Shown here piece by piece: positions 9,517 to 20,569 of a DNA stretch of 64,000 nt (the first letter of the stretch is position 1; every line of letters starts with the position of its first letter). The notes below the pieces were generated by a model. That model made no database searches and was not told the origin of the DNA. It worked only from the letters and a program-made list of their open reading frames with translations. The DNA comes from Schistocephalus solidus. Its lineage: Eukaryota; Platyhelminthes; Cestoda; Diphyllobothriidea; Diphyllobothriidae. Location: contig WEDG01000380.1 of NCBI GenBank assembly GCA_017591395.1, positions 1 to 64,000 on the forward strand. The letters are read 5' to 3'. The position numbers were made by a program, and so were the translations under genes.

Positions 9517-9675
9517 CGCGTTGGTGGTCGCGGGTTCAATTCCGACTTGCGGTATGACTTTTTGAATTCTTGTGTGGTGACTTAATAATTAAGGGGTGGC
9601 TAGGTGTAGGTTTACACTACCAGCGGTCTACAACAAGCAGTATATAAATTATCTACTCCACCTTTTTTTCAAATT
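9478..9675 (+). repeat. tRNA-derived SINE-like element
   Basis: A pol III internal promoter is visible: an A box (TGGTCGAGTGGTTAGCG, about 9489-9505) and a B box (GGTTCAATTCC, about 9533-9543). Spacing fits a tRNA with a long variable arm. The T-stem and acceptor do not pair well, so it is not a functional tRNA. A non-tRNA body of about 120 bases follows and ends in a T-run (CCTTTTTTT, about 9660-9668) that could stop pol III. It covers the first codons of an antisense LINE ORF1. Confidence 0.5.
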
Positions 9676-9734
9676 AATGAAATCCCTCAAACTTTCTTAA
9701 CTATGGCTGATAGTGGACGTTATCAAAAGTATTT

Positions 9735-10508
9735 GTTATAAATAAATAAATAAATAAATTGTATATTTAAGGCCCAGAGAGCCCCATCATTTCAAACTTA
9801 TTATCGCGGTATAAATAAATACAAAGTGGATAATTGCTGCTCTATGTGAGCAGCCATATTAACAGCAGAAATTAACATTATGGTAGGCATATCCGATTCA
9901 GAACGATTTGCCATTTTTAAAACAATAGACAACAATCTTTAACATAAACGGTGAACTAGAAAAAAAGCAGTAAAAAAACTCCTACGGTACATTGGAGGCG
10001 GAGTTCAGCGAGCCGCCAATTTAAAAAAAATAGGAGAAAAAAACTGCTTCAATAAAACATTAATAGCTAGATGCAATGGGATAGATCTGTGATGATGCTG
10101 ACAACGTATGAGGGTTCGGAACGCTCGTTGTCGTGTGAGAGATAATATAGCAGTCAGAGATACTGTTTGTAACCACCAGTGGAGGTGAGAGAGGACGGAC
10201 TCATCGTGGACACCAGGGTCAAAACGAAGACGGGACAGTAGAGGTCATGAGATCATCATTGAGATGCGACCTTGCCGACCGCATAGTTCCCCAATCAAAG
10301 AACCAAAACTATCAGAACCCGCATTGATCCTCAACCGAACCTGGAGACCATCGTCGGGGTTGCAAAAGCAGAGGAAAGTACCAAGGTTGCCAAGACTTGG
10401 CGATGCTAGTTTAAAATGAGGGGGGGGCAAAAAGTAAATGCAAATATTGACTCTGCAGAGGATGATGGATATATAATAAGAGACCATTATAATATCAAGG
10501 GAACTGCC
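9735..10508 (-). repeat. CR1 subfamily 3'UTR and tail
   Basis: This follows the ORF2 stop on the minus strand. Read on that strand it aligns with the plus-strand sequence at 15836-16885 (for example CTCTCACCTCCACTG followed by TATA-like and CTCCTA blocks), which likewise follows a frame ending EKGPPG. It ends in a TTTA-type microsatellite at 9736-9760. No coding potential was recognised. Short open frames inside it are shadows. Confidence 0.65.
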
Positions 10509-13379
10509 TCAAATACCAGGAGGACCCTTTTCGAAATCCAAAAGTTGCGAGTTAGGGAAGGAAACAGACAATAAGGACTTTATATCTTCCGAAGTTAAAT
10601 GTTTGCGTAACTTTGTTTTGAAAATAGCTAATGTGGACGACAACCTAATTTGCAGTGGAAGATTATTCCAGATGAAAGCATATTTGGAGGCAAAAAACTG
10701 AGACCGGTTAGTTGTGGAGCTAAGGGGTGGTGAAATGATCATGGAGGAATTACGAGTGGCATAGGGTCGATCTACCGGAGTAAGAGCGTTAATTCGTGGG
10801 AGATTGGGGCTAGAGTTAACGTGAAACAGGAAGCAGAGACCGGCTTCGAGTTTTCTAACCCATCTATCCGTATAAGAGATACTGGATCCAGGAAGGGAAA
10901 ATAGTCTTCGAGTAAAAACCCTCTGAACTTTTTCAATCTTACTGCAGTCAGAGGCGTTCATCAGCCCAAAGAGGGGGCAGCAGTATTCAAGAATAGGAAG
11001 AACAAACATGCGGTATAGGTCTAACTTTATTTCCGGAAGGAAGAAATTGTGCGATATAAAACCACATATCTGTGCAGCCTTTGCAGAAATTCGATCTGCA
11101 TGAGGCGATAATGCTAGCTTGTTCGTGTAACTTAGACCTAAGTCTTTTATGGTTGATTTGTCTCTAAAAGTGTACTATTTTTGAAATACGATGGGTCCAG
11201 GAAGCTTAGCGGGGCCAAAAACACATAAAACTACTCTTGGATGAAGAAAACTCCATCTGCCAAGTACAGCTCCAACGTGAGAGCATAAGTAGATCAGTGT
11301 TGATTTTATCCACGCAACTATTGGCAGTGTCTTTAGAAAATGAATAAATGCACTTGAGATCGTCAGCGTAAACAAAAGTTTGTGAATTTGTGAGTAAAGC
11401 TGAAATTTCGTTTATGTACAGAATAAAGAGAAGGGGACCTAGAACCGTGCCTTGAAAAACGCCACTCGTGATCGGTTGAAGCGTCGAGTTGCTATTATCT
11501 ACTAAGACCTTCTGGCTGCGGTTAGACAAGTAGGAACCAATGAAGTCAAGGAGAGGAGGCCGGATGCCGAGGGCTTCCAGTTTCACCAGAAGACGTTTGT
11601 GCGGTACCTTGTCAAAGGCTTTGCTCAGGTCAAAGTAGATCACAACCACTGTCTGCTGCTCATTACGAAGGGAAGTGACGAGGTTAAGAAAAGCTAAGTG
11701 ACACACTTCGCATGATCTCCCAGGTAGAAAACCATATTGTGAGTCGCTTAAGAGCTTATTTTCTAAAGCAAAAGTCGAGAATTTGATTAAAAATATTTTT
11801 TCAAGAAGTTTTTGCAAGAGCCGGGGTTTTGTGAATGCCTCGATAATTATTTACGTCCGAACGAGATCCCGACTTGAAGACAGGAAGAATAATAGATGTC
11901 TTCCATGAGTCAGGAAAGAATCCGTTTAAAAAGATAAACTGAGAATATATGGCTAAGCAATCGGGGAAAAGCTCGGCACTCTCTTAATAACTGAGTTTGG
12001 AATACCATCAGTCCCCCGAAGAGTGCGAGTTTTTCAGACGCATTATTTGCTTACGAATTAGTTCTATGGAGAAATCAATGGTACTGATAACATTAAATGA
12101 GGATGCCTGAAACGTCGGAACCGGTTCAGATTCCATCGTAAGATGATTTGCAAAGAATGCACTAAACAATTCTGCCTTCTCAGAGTCTTCGAGAACGAAT
12201 TTCATAGTTTCATTAAGTAATGGAGGTATTTTTCATAACCCTCGTTTAGAGCAGGATCGACGGCGGAACAGTTGAGCAACAGATTTTGCAGAGTTTGGCT
12301 CGCTGAGTGCGCGTGATTCCCTCTGTCTGTCCCGTGCAAGCCGAATCTTAGAGGCTAATTCAAAAATCTCTGCAATCCTTAGATGTACAGATAACGAACT
12401 AGTATATTGATCTTTTAATTGCTTCCTCAATTTCTTTAGTCTTGGCAAAAAGAAAGTGGGGACGGTGGATTCAGAAGTGTATGGCTTGACAATTTTGATT
12501 GGCACAAATTCCAGGATGTTATTTGAAATGACTGACAGGAAGTCAGACAGACTTGCTGCATCGTTCATGGGGGAGAGATGCTGCCAATCCAATGAGTCCA
12601 AAAAAAGTTGTTAATTAAGCTCATATCTGCGAGGTCAAAAATTATGAAAGGTACGAACGGCGCTAGCCTTTTTCGATGAGACAATTGGTAAGCAACAGTG
12701 AATTAATGTATGGTCACTTTGGAAGAGGCCCTGCTTAAAAATCAACGAAATGGGGAGCAATGTCATTTGTGAAAATCAGATCTAAAAATATGCTTGTCTC
12801 TCGTTGAAGAACGGACAAGCTGTGACCAATTAGAGAAATTAATGGTATCCAGGAAAGGCTGAAATCTGGGTGGACAAAAAGTTTGAAATCCAGTCAATTT
12901 CTGGAAAATTAAAATCCCCAGCGATTATTTTTAATGTTAAAATCGGACTCCGAAACCAATTTAAAAATTGCACAAAGTTTCACATCATCATCGGATGATG
13001 AATTAGGCGGGTAGTAAATACATCCGAGAATAGCCTTTTGCCAGGGCGACAGGATAATGGATGCGAAGCAGTAATTACCAGAGAATGACGTGACGTCTAG
13101 ATCAAATGCGAAGTGCTTAAATGAAGCTTTAATATAGAGAAGACAACCACCACCACGCTTACTAGTGCGGTCTTGACGGTAGAGATCGTATTTGTCTATG
13201 ACAAGCAAAGAGTCTGAAATTAAGGGATGGGTCCAAGATTCAGTTACACATAAAACATCAGGCATTAACTCGAAAGCAATGGCTCTAAGTTGGGCCATCT
13301 TATTTATAACAGATCTAGCATTAAGTAATATGACATCAAGGGTAGTTCGAGTATCCAAACTAGGGTTATCGTTATTAAT
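10509..13379 (-). pseudogene. CR1-like ORF2: endonuclease and reverse transcriptase
   Basis: EN covers 13358-12840: LDVILLNARSVINKM, DVLCVTESW, RGGGCLLYI, then GDFNFPEIDW. The linker (12601-12000) ends in MRLKNSHSSGD. RT covers about 11980-11206: PVFKSGSRSDVNNYRGI, LPGRSCEVCHLAFLN, IYFDLSKAFDKVPHKRL (motif A), SGVFQGTVLGPLLFILYINE (motif B), and VYADDLKCIY with the catalytic aspartates (motif C). The C-terminal domain (11009-10509) has KIEKVQRVFTRRL and AFIWNNLPLQIRL, and the frame ends EKGPPGI. Frameshifts separate five open pieces of 65-203 codons. The protein would nick target DNA and copy LINE RNA, but not in this state. Confidence 0.8.
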
Positions 13380-13630
13380 TAAAAAAAATTTGGCGGTGGG
13401 TAATTAGGTTGGAAATTATTGTGGCTTGGAGGGTAATTGCAAACTGCGCCATAACGATTGGTATATAGAACGTCATTACCAAAAGGCTGAGAGGGATATC
13501 TGAAAGGTGTAGGAATAAAACTTTCCGGTATCGAACCACCATAGGAGTTACGACCGGGATATGCCTGTTGGTAGTTAAAACGGAATGACGGGAAGTTAGA
13601 TGGGATATAAGGGCTGATGGGAGATGGCAA
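13379..13630 (-). pseudogene. Pro/Tyr/Asn-rich tail of LINE ORF1
   Basis: An open stretch of 83 codons is rich in Pro, Tyr, Asn and Phe (YIPSNFPSFRFNYQQAYPGR) and ends just before ORF2. It lies between the ORF1 core and the endonuclease of the same LINE, so it is probably the low-complexity C-terminus of ORF1 after frame damage. It has no recognised domain. Confidence 0.4.
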
Positions 13631-13925
13631 GCAGTTAAAAGAATTAAATGCTGGAATGTCAGGTCTTGTATATCGGTTTAAATGGTTAGGGTTATTTGCC
13701 TGTTGGAGAGGCTTGCTTAGTTTTGGAGAGGGCAGTATGCGATTACTGAGACCTGCGCTATCTTGCTTTTTGGGTCTGGGTTAGATTTGCGTCCTTCGGA
13801 AAACCCTGTCTTAGGTGATATAATTGAGGGTATAAGATGACCCGTGGGGTTATGGGACGAGCTCGCTTGTGGAGGGTTAAATAAGTTAAATTTAGATGAT
13901 TGCTGATTTTGTATTTGGAAGAAGG

Positions 13926-14807
13926 TTATTTATGCGATTTGGCTCGGGAAATTTCCCCGGAGAGGCCTGGAGAATTGCGTTTAAGAGGGGAAACTGGCAG
14001 TCTATGTGCTTTAGACGGGTGAGACGGTATAAATGCTTTAGACGGGGTCGCAAACATTACAGGCGGGCTGAAAGCACCGTAGATTGCAGTATTCAGCCGC
14101 GAGGGAGACGAAGTAGAAGGTTGAGTGGAGGGGCTGACCGAACTAGACATCTGAGAAGATGAATTAGCAGTTGCATTAACGTTAGTGGAAATACGACCAG
14201 ACTTATGAATATTAGGTTGAGAAATTGATGATAAGAAGGACACATTTCTTCGCTCCATTGGTGTAAGATCTCGACAAAGGAAACATTTTGTCATTTCCAA
14301 ATAGCGAGAAGTGCGACCTCGTTGAGCAAAGATTGAGTCAACCTCAACTGCTGACAACAATTTAACTAGTATAGGAGGATTCTTGCTACGCGAAGAGAGG
14401 CGTTTTGCTTCCACTATTTTGTAGTTGAAACCACCCGAGTACAAAAAGTCCATAGCAACGTCAACTGGGCGTCTGTGTATGGGAGCAGTTTTTAGGAGAA
14501 AATTGTGATTGCGTTTCTGTCTATCAAAAGCCTCGCTGGCGACCAAGTGAGCGAGCGAATCGAGACGCCTGCAATCCTGAGAGGGAACATCAGATAGGTT
14601 ACCATCGAACAGATTGCCGAGTATAGACAAAATGGATCCAAACTTCATAATGAAGTCGTTGCAGTTCTGTAAAGCGGACAGATCTAGCTGTTTAGCTTTA
14701 ACTATGGGTTGGACATTTGAGTCAATGTTGAAACTGCTAGGTGTATTCAAGCATCGTTTTGGTCCCGAGGCATGTAGTTTACGACGAATTGAGCTTGTTG
14801 GTTTCAT
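13926..14807 (-). CDS. CR1-like LINE ORF1 protein
   Basis: A 293-codon frame starts at ATG 14807. The N-terminal 100 residues are Ser/Leu-rich with no clear domain. Around residues 115-195 the sequence resembles the nucleic-acid-binding region of LINE ORF1 proteins (PILVKLLSAVEVDSIFAQRG, then CFLCRDLTPMERRN, where the D-L-T-P-x-E-R core is typical). The last third is Ser/Pro/Thr-rich, probably disordered. The predicted role is binding LINE RNA to form the RNP that ORF2 uses. It lies directly upstream of ORF2 of the same element. It is the longest open frame of this LINE, but the continuation to 13379 is out of frame. Confidence 0.65.
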   Translation of the reverse strand: MKPTSSIRRKLHASGPKRCLNTPSSFNIDSNVQPIVKAKQLDLSALQNCNDFIMKFGSILSILGNLFDGNLSDVPSQDCRRLDSLAHLVASEAFDRQKRNHNFLLKTAPIHRRPVDVAMDFLYSGGFNYKIVEAKRLSSRSKNPPILVKLLSAVEVDSIFAQRGRTSRYLEMTKCFLCRDLTPMERRNVSFLSSISQPNIHKSGRISTNVNATANSSSQMSSSVSPSTQPSTSSPSRLNTAIYGAFSPPVMFATPSKAFIPSHPSKAHRLPVSPLKRNSPGLSGEISRAKSHK

Positions 14808-14824
14808 ATTTCGTCGAAAATAAG

Positions 14825-15250
14825 AGTTAAATCTATGCAGGATACGCAGGGTAAAATAAATTTATGAAATTTCAACTTAATTCTATCTTAGCGCTTTATA
14901 ATTCTACGTTTTCTACAGGGATTTATAGGGATAGCAAGTTGTAGTTGTCTAAAGACTAGAAATTCAAAACTTTATCAGCAATTTAGTCAATAAAGATAGC
15001 AGGAAACAAATAAATCCGTAAAAGTTGAGAACGAGAAATGAGGCTATGTCAGGTGAATTGTATGACACTGTATAGTTCAACCTAATGTTAAAGACAAAGA
15101 CCACAGGTAATTATATACGATTAAGGGCTAGAAATGCAAAACTTTATCTGCAATAAAGCCAATAACGACAGCATAAACGAAAAAAAATACGTTCAAATTT
15201 TAGATTTCACTTAGCTTTTAAAAATCGACCTGCACGACTTAAGTTCAGAG
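14825..15250 (-). promoter_or_regulatory. LINE 5'UTR with 172-base direct repeat
   Basis: This AT-rich region is upstream of ORF1. The block CTAGAAATTCAAAACTTTAT at 14956 recurs as CTAGAAATGCAAAACTTTAT at 15128, a period of 172 bases, with similarity over about 60 bases. Repeated monomers in LINE 5'UTRs often carry the internal promoter in other families, so a promoter role is plausible but not shown. Confidence 0.4.
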
Positions 15251-15530
15251 TTACTCGATGTAAATTTCACAATTAGTAAGACAGAATATGGAAAATGAAC
15301 GACTCAGCCTGTTTTGTAGATACTCCTCAGAAAGCCTGGCGAGCTCTTAGGGCCTGGATTGGACTGGTAGGTTGTGTAGGCCAAGATTTCCGTCAGTGCT
15401 CGATTTGGAGAACTCTCCTGGTCAAACTGTAAAGGCATCGAAGGCAACTGGACGGAAGATTCAATTAATTGATTCAATAATTTGAACCAATTAATGTCAG
15501 TGGATTGTTTGTTTCAGTGCAAAGCCTCAA
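15251..15530. other. No gene seen
   Basis: Sequence between the 5' end of the minus-strand LINE and a plus-strand LINE tail. It contains short AT-rich direct repeats (ATTCAATTAATTGATTCAAT near 15462) but no recognisable coding signal. Confidence 0.4.
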
Positions 15531-16885
15531 TTAAAATCGGTCTTATTGATGCTAGAAAATTCGAACCGCGCAGCACCCGTTCAGTAACCTAAGATATTCT
15601 GCACTTATTATACCTCCCCGTGAATCCTCCATGTTTAAACGCTCTCTTCTTTGCATCAAGGTATAGTTTTCTTTGGAATAACTTGCCAATTGAAATAAGG
15701 TCGTTAACTAGTCTATCTGCATTCAAGCGAAGACTGCACATTTGTTTAAACAGTGATTCCATTAACCTTTTATTTTCCTCATCTTTTCCCAGAAGCTTTT
15801 CCCATGACTCGGAGAAAGGACCACCGGGATTTTAAGTGACCCACTTGAAACTATATTTGCGCTACCTTGAGTCGCCCATGAACCATGATCTCTTTTTATA
15901 TCACCAGTCATACAAACGATGAAGTCATTCGGACGTACACATTCGGTGGTCCACAATCTAAAATGCTGCCGTTTCTTTGGATACAAACCATCATCAGAAT
16001 TCAAGTCTGGATCCTAAGATCCTGAGGACTTAAGTTCATTGACGCATTTTCGTGAGATTTTGTTTCATGCGCCTAAGTGATTAAGAAGGCATCGTCTGGA
16101 CGTTTCATTATCTCATTATGAAATGGTACTGCCGTATTACCCTACTCTATCACCTGACTTTATCTTCCTAAGCAGTTTTTTCTCCTACCTTCCATTCGAA
16201 AATAAAGGACAATTAAACTCTGCCTCCATTTTTAAGCACCGCCAACCGCTGAAAACCTTGATGCTTTCCTCTGATTTTGCAACCCCGACGATGGTCTTGA
16301 TATTCAGTTGACGATAGCGGCGGGTTCTGATGGCTTTGCCTCTTTGACTGGTGTGCTTTGCGGTCAGCAAGGTTGTATCTCAATAATGGTCTCATTACCT
16401 CCACTGTCCCCTCTTTGTTTTGACCCTGGTGTCCGCGATGAGTTCCTCCTCTCTCACCTCCACTGATGGTTCTAAACAGTGGCTCTGACTGCTATATAAT
16501 CTTTCAGCCGACAAGGAGCGTTTCAAATGCTCATACTTTGTCAGCAACATCACAATACTATCCTATTGCATCTAGTTATTAATTTTTATGAAGCAGTCTT
16601 TTTCTCCTACTTTTTCTTTTTAATTGGCAGATCGCCGAACTCCGCCCCCGATCTTACCGTAGGAGTATTTTACTTTACTGTTACTATTTTACTTTGTTTT
16701 AAAAATGGCAAATCGTTCTGAATCGGATAAGCCTACCATACTACTCATTTTTGCTGTTAATTTGGCTGCTCACATAGTGCAGCAATTATCCACTTTGTAT
16801 TTATTTAAACCGGGATACCAAGTTTGTAATTACGGGGCTCTTTGGGCCTTTAACATACAATTATTTTATTTTTTATCTATTTATG
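15530..16885 (+). mobile_element. CR1-like LINE, RT C-terminus and 3'UTR
   Basis: The frame at 15620-15835 reads LFFASRYSFLWNNLPIEIRS and ends EKGPPGF, parallel to the end of ORF2 of the minus-strand LINE (FFASKYAFIWNNLPLQIR, EKGPPGI). The following 1 kb matches the 3'UTR of that LINE. It is a 5'-truncated copy of the same subfamily in the other orientation. Confidence 0.7.
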
Positions 16886-17180
16886 CAGTAAGCAAGGTCG
16901 CATCTTGATTATGATCTCGTGAATTCTACTGTGCCCTCTTCGTTTCGACCCTGTTTTCCACGAGGAGTTCCTCCTCTCTCACCTCCACTGGTGGTTATAA
17001 ACAATAGCTGACTGCTATATTATCTCTCCCCGACAATGAGCGTTTCCAACCTTCGTACGTTGTCAACAACATCACAATACTATCCCATTGCATCTAGCTA
17101 TTAATTTTTTAGTGAATCAGTTTTTTTTTCCTATTTTTTTAATTTAGCAGCTCGCAGAACTCCACCTCCAATTTAACCAG
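16885..17180 (+). repeat. Second, partial copy of CR1 3'UTR
   Basis: The block starting AGTAAGCAAGGTCGCATC at about 16888 aligns with 16362-16640 (CAGCAAGGTTGTATCTC onward, through CTCTCACCTCCACTG and the CATTGCATCTAG block). It follows the first copy directly, giving a partial tandem arrangement. It stops before the expected 3' tail. Confidence 0.6.
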
Positions 17181-17184
17181 AGGA

Positions 17185-18071
17185 GATTGGTTTTCCGGCT
17201 CGAGGTGGTTGGGATAACCCTGACCGAAGTTACGAATAATAGACTGAGAGGCCGATAACCTATGTGATAGGGGAGACTCAGTTCTTCGCTACCTTGGTGT
17301 AAGATCCTGACAAAATTAGCAAATTTTTCTCTTCAATATGCCTCATCAATTCCGTTTTTATTATCTTTTCTATTTCTTCGCTACAAATATGTGCGAGAAT
17401 AACTCGTCTTATGCTATTTTATGAGGTTCTCTTTCCCCTTTATGTGGCTATGTGGTGGTTATGTCGACTAGCGTAGCCAAGAGACTCAATAGAACTTTCA
17501 AAGTTCTTGGAGAACGGAGAAACCATTTCGTTGGCGAACTCATTCAGAACGTTTGCGGACAAGTCGACTGGTCCAGGCAATTTAGTGTACTGAAGCTGTT
17601 CCACAGTTTTCCTTTCTGTGTCTTCGCTAACTACACCGTGCTTATAGTATCTGCAGGTGTTATTCCTTGGCATACGGCAGCTTTTCGGTATGCACGAACA
17701 TAAAGAAGTTGCATGTGAGGTAGATCTTCTCGGAGTTATCAGTTAATTTGATTCGCTGCTAGTCTCTAAGACAATAAAAAACTGACAACCACTCAGGGAA
17801 CCAAACGTGTACAACCTCGTGAAGATCTGAAGTTATCCAGGACCTTCGATATCTCCGAACGGCTGAGTCGTTCCTGAATATCCTTCATACCATTTATAGT
17901 ATTTTTCAAAAGCGTTTTTGAACAAGTATAAACATTTTTTTGCTCATATTGCATTAAATACTCGCCATACTCGAAAGCCAGTCGGAAATTTTTCGTTATA
18001 CGCTCAAAGGAGAACATACTTTTTCGCAGTGTTTTAACATTTATGGACTCAAAACAATTGTTTGCTAGCAA
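17185..18071 (-). pseudogene. CR1-like LINE fragments (ORF1, linker and RT start)
   Basis: On the minus strand 17440-17673 reads LPGPVDLSANVLNEFANEMV, which matches the PGPD...LKELANEL stretch at the start of RT in the element at 20570. 17793-18071 has a basic linker-like sequence (GMKDIQERLSRSEISKVL). Around 17290-17320 a short RDLTP-like stretch resembles the ORF1 region at 14235-14280. The three parts are not in one frame, so this is mixed LINE debris. Confidence 0.45.
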
Positions 18072-18194
18072 CAGAACCAGTCACGGAACTTCCTTTACAG
18101 GAAAGCCTGTTGAGCTGGCTTCGACATCCACGACTGGCACTCCATCAGTTTATACTTGTAACCAAAAAAACCAGCAAAGCGCGCAAAAAGCGTA

Positions 18195-19190
18195 ATGGCA
18201 GCCAAATCCGTTGGCTACGAGGACGAATCTTGCGTTGGATGTTCTTATATTTTACTTAGAGTTCAAAAACTGGAAAATGAGCTTGCAGACTTAAGGAAGC
18301 TCTTGCAAGATAACATTACTCGAGGAAATACGCTTAGCAATCTTCCAGTCAAAAAGGCAGTGACTAAAGCACGAAAAAGTATCAAAAACTACAACTGGTT
18401 ACAGCTCACAATGTTCGGACGCGATTACCCATAACGACCGGATAACAGGAGCACAGTCTCTGAATCCTACGGACGACGACCAGAGCAAACCACAAATCTC
18501 ATCCTGCTATCTTGGGTGTTATAAAGAGCCCGTAGTTGAATCCGAAGAAACAAACGCGTGGCAAGCTGCAATGGGGAAACACCACAACAGGAGGACAAAG
18601 TCACAATCAACTCTGATGGATTCATTGGAAGCCTTCAGATGAGAGTTTGGTCAGAGGTAGACTTAATCCCAACGAGAGCTCTGTAAACCGTTCTCGTGCC
18701 CCTAAGGAGAACTCAGGAGGAAGCGAAAAATTCCAAGTACCAGGATCGACAACAGTGTTTAGTTATTCAGGGTTTTGCACGAGTCAACTGCAGTCCGACC
18801 AGAAGACCGTGTCACCGAAGACCTTGCTTCGTTTAATGGCCTCCTAAACCAGTTGCTCCCACCGGGCGTGGAAGTAAAAGTTAGTAAAGCATTCCGGATC
18901 GGCACAAAAGTCTGAAGACAGCCTAGGAACGCCGCGACCGCGACCGCTGAAAATAATGCTAGAGAGCAAAGACCAAATCAAGGCGATCCTATCCAAAAAA
19001 AACTAACCTACGTCACTCGCATAAAGAGGTTTTTTTCAACCGGACTACTCCCCTGCGGAAAGGCTGAAACGCCGGGAACTTGTCTTGGAACTACAATCAA
19101 GACTGAAGGCTGGCGAACACAATCTGGCTATTTTTCAAGGGAAGGTAGTTCAAAAAGAATACGAATTTTTCCATTGAACCAACCGATTGT
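18195..19190 (+). pseudogene. CR1-like ORF1 (frameshifted)
   Basis: It starts at ATG 18195 with SCVGCSYILLRVQKLENELA, a C-x2-C followed by a coiled-coil-like segment shared with other ORF1 frames here. After a basic region and frame changes it reaches LLNQLLPPGVEVKVSKAFRI (about 18838-18900). The typical ORF1 C-terminal region follows (FFQPDYSPAERLKRREL near 19030, LAIFQGKVV near 19123). The role is LINE RNA binding. At least three frame breaks make it non-functional. Confidence 0.6.
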
Positions 19191-19399
19191 TCTGAGGGAC
19201 AACGGCAGCCACCTCACTAACGCCAAAACCATCAGGGAACCAATTGCCCAAAGAGATGTCAGAACTGATTCCGTAACGCCCAGCGTTCTCACTAAAAGAA
19301 ACCAGAGTTACCGAAAATCATCACGAAACGGAAAAAGACATACGAACTTGACGTTAGAGGAGACGCAGTTGGGCCCATAAAATTGACAAACGCAACAGG

Positions 19400-20179
19400 A
19401 AACTTGGTTGGCGCAAAATTGAAGTGCTTGTATACAAATGAGCAAAGCCTTTAATCAAAACTTGATGAGTTAAAAATTTGCCTTGCCGAAGTATCTCCGG
19501 ATGTGATAGCAGTAACCGAAACCTGGCTGTCGGGCAGTATTCTAGATAGCGAAATAACATTGTCTGGGTACCAAATATATCGGAGGGACAGAGAAAACCG
19601 ACAGGGTGGTGGAATAATTGTGTATGTGAAAGACGTGCTAATAGTGTCTGACAAGACGAGCAAGTTTGCGTGCAGCACTGAAGCCATATGGTTGAACATC
19701 AAGGCTCTTGGCTCTCCATGTCTAGATGTCCTCATTGTCTATCGGCCACCTAGGATAGACCGAGTCGCGGACACCCACTTGTTGGAACAATTAGAAAAAG
19801 TTCTCCAGTAGACCCTAATGTAATGATTATGGGTGACTTCAACGCACCAGGAATTAACTGGAGCACTGTTCAATCATCATGCCCGAAATCGACTTTTTGA
19901 TTATGTTTTTCTGCAAAAAGACCTTGAATGCACTCCTCACACAGCATGTCCCTTTCCCCACCAGAACACGTGAAGGACAAAGGGCTAACTGTCTTGACCT
20001 GGTTTTTCACGAAAACATCAGGCAGCATTGACGAGATTATTTCAATGCCTCCGCTCGGTCGTAGTGATCACGTGGTGCTTATATGGGACTACTCCTTATT
20101 CTCCGTTGCGCCTGCTATAGAGGAAAAAAACGGCGTAACGTTTGGCGAGGAAACTTTCATCAGATGCGAGCAGATATAA
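19400..20179 (+). pseudogene. CR1-like AP endonuclease
   Basis: The open part at 19503-19811 reads IAVTETWLSGSILDSEITLS and YRRDRENRQGGGIIVYVKD, covering the catalytic Glu (TETW) and the R-x-D-R-x2-R-x-GGG stretch. After a stop at 19811 the next frame gives VMIMGDFNAPGINW (about 19818-19860). A later frame gives PLGRSDHVVLIWDYSL, holding the catalytic SDH motif (about 20050-20095). Motifs are in the right order for the APE-type endonuclease that nicks target DNA in non-LTR retrotransposition. Two frame breaks separate them. Confidence 0.7.
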
Positions 20180-20569
20180 CACACATCAACTGGACCTCAA
20201 TATTTTTCGAGCACCGTAAACGAAGATTGGGAGTCCTTTCCGAAATGTTCTTCTGCAACTTATTGACAACCACTGCCCGCTAACGAGTGTCCATCACAGC
20301 AAGCGTCCTGGGTGGCTAGACAGCAACTTAAAAAGGGAAATAAACAGGAAGCACAAGTTGTGGAGAAAATATCGCGAGTCTAATCAAGTCGCCTATTTTT
20401 AATAAGTATAAAAGCACAGAGAAACAAAATGAGAAGCCTTATTCTTAAAAACGCGAAGAGAATTTGAAGACTTTGCTGCAAAAGGCAACGCAGAATCCAA
20501 AGTTAGTCTACAGTTACCTCCGTAGATGTACAAAGGAATAAACATCAAATACCGCTGATTAAGACTGCC

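Larger units (their letters stand above)
9735..15250 (-). mobile_element. Near full-length CR1-like LINE (decayed)
   Basis: The order on the minus strand is 5'UTR with a 172-base repeat (14825-15250), ORF1 (14807-13379), ORF2 with EN, linker, RT and C-terminal domain (13379-10509), 3'UTR (10508-9760), and a TTTA/AAAT-repeat tail (9735-9760). It is about 5.5 kb long, the most complete LINE of the window in domain terms, but ORF2 is broken in several places. The 3'UTR is shared with the copies at 15530-17180, which defines the subfamily. The 5' boundary is uncertain. Confidence 0.75.

Noticed and set aside
9478..9560. Functional tRNA gene
   Set aside because: A and B boxes are present but the T-stem and acceptor do not pair, and a SINE-like body follows.
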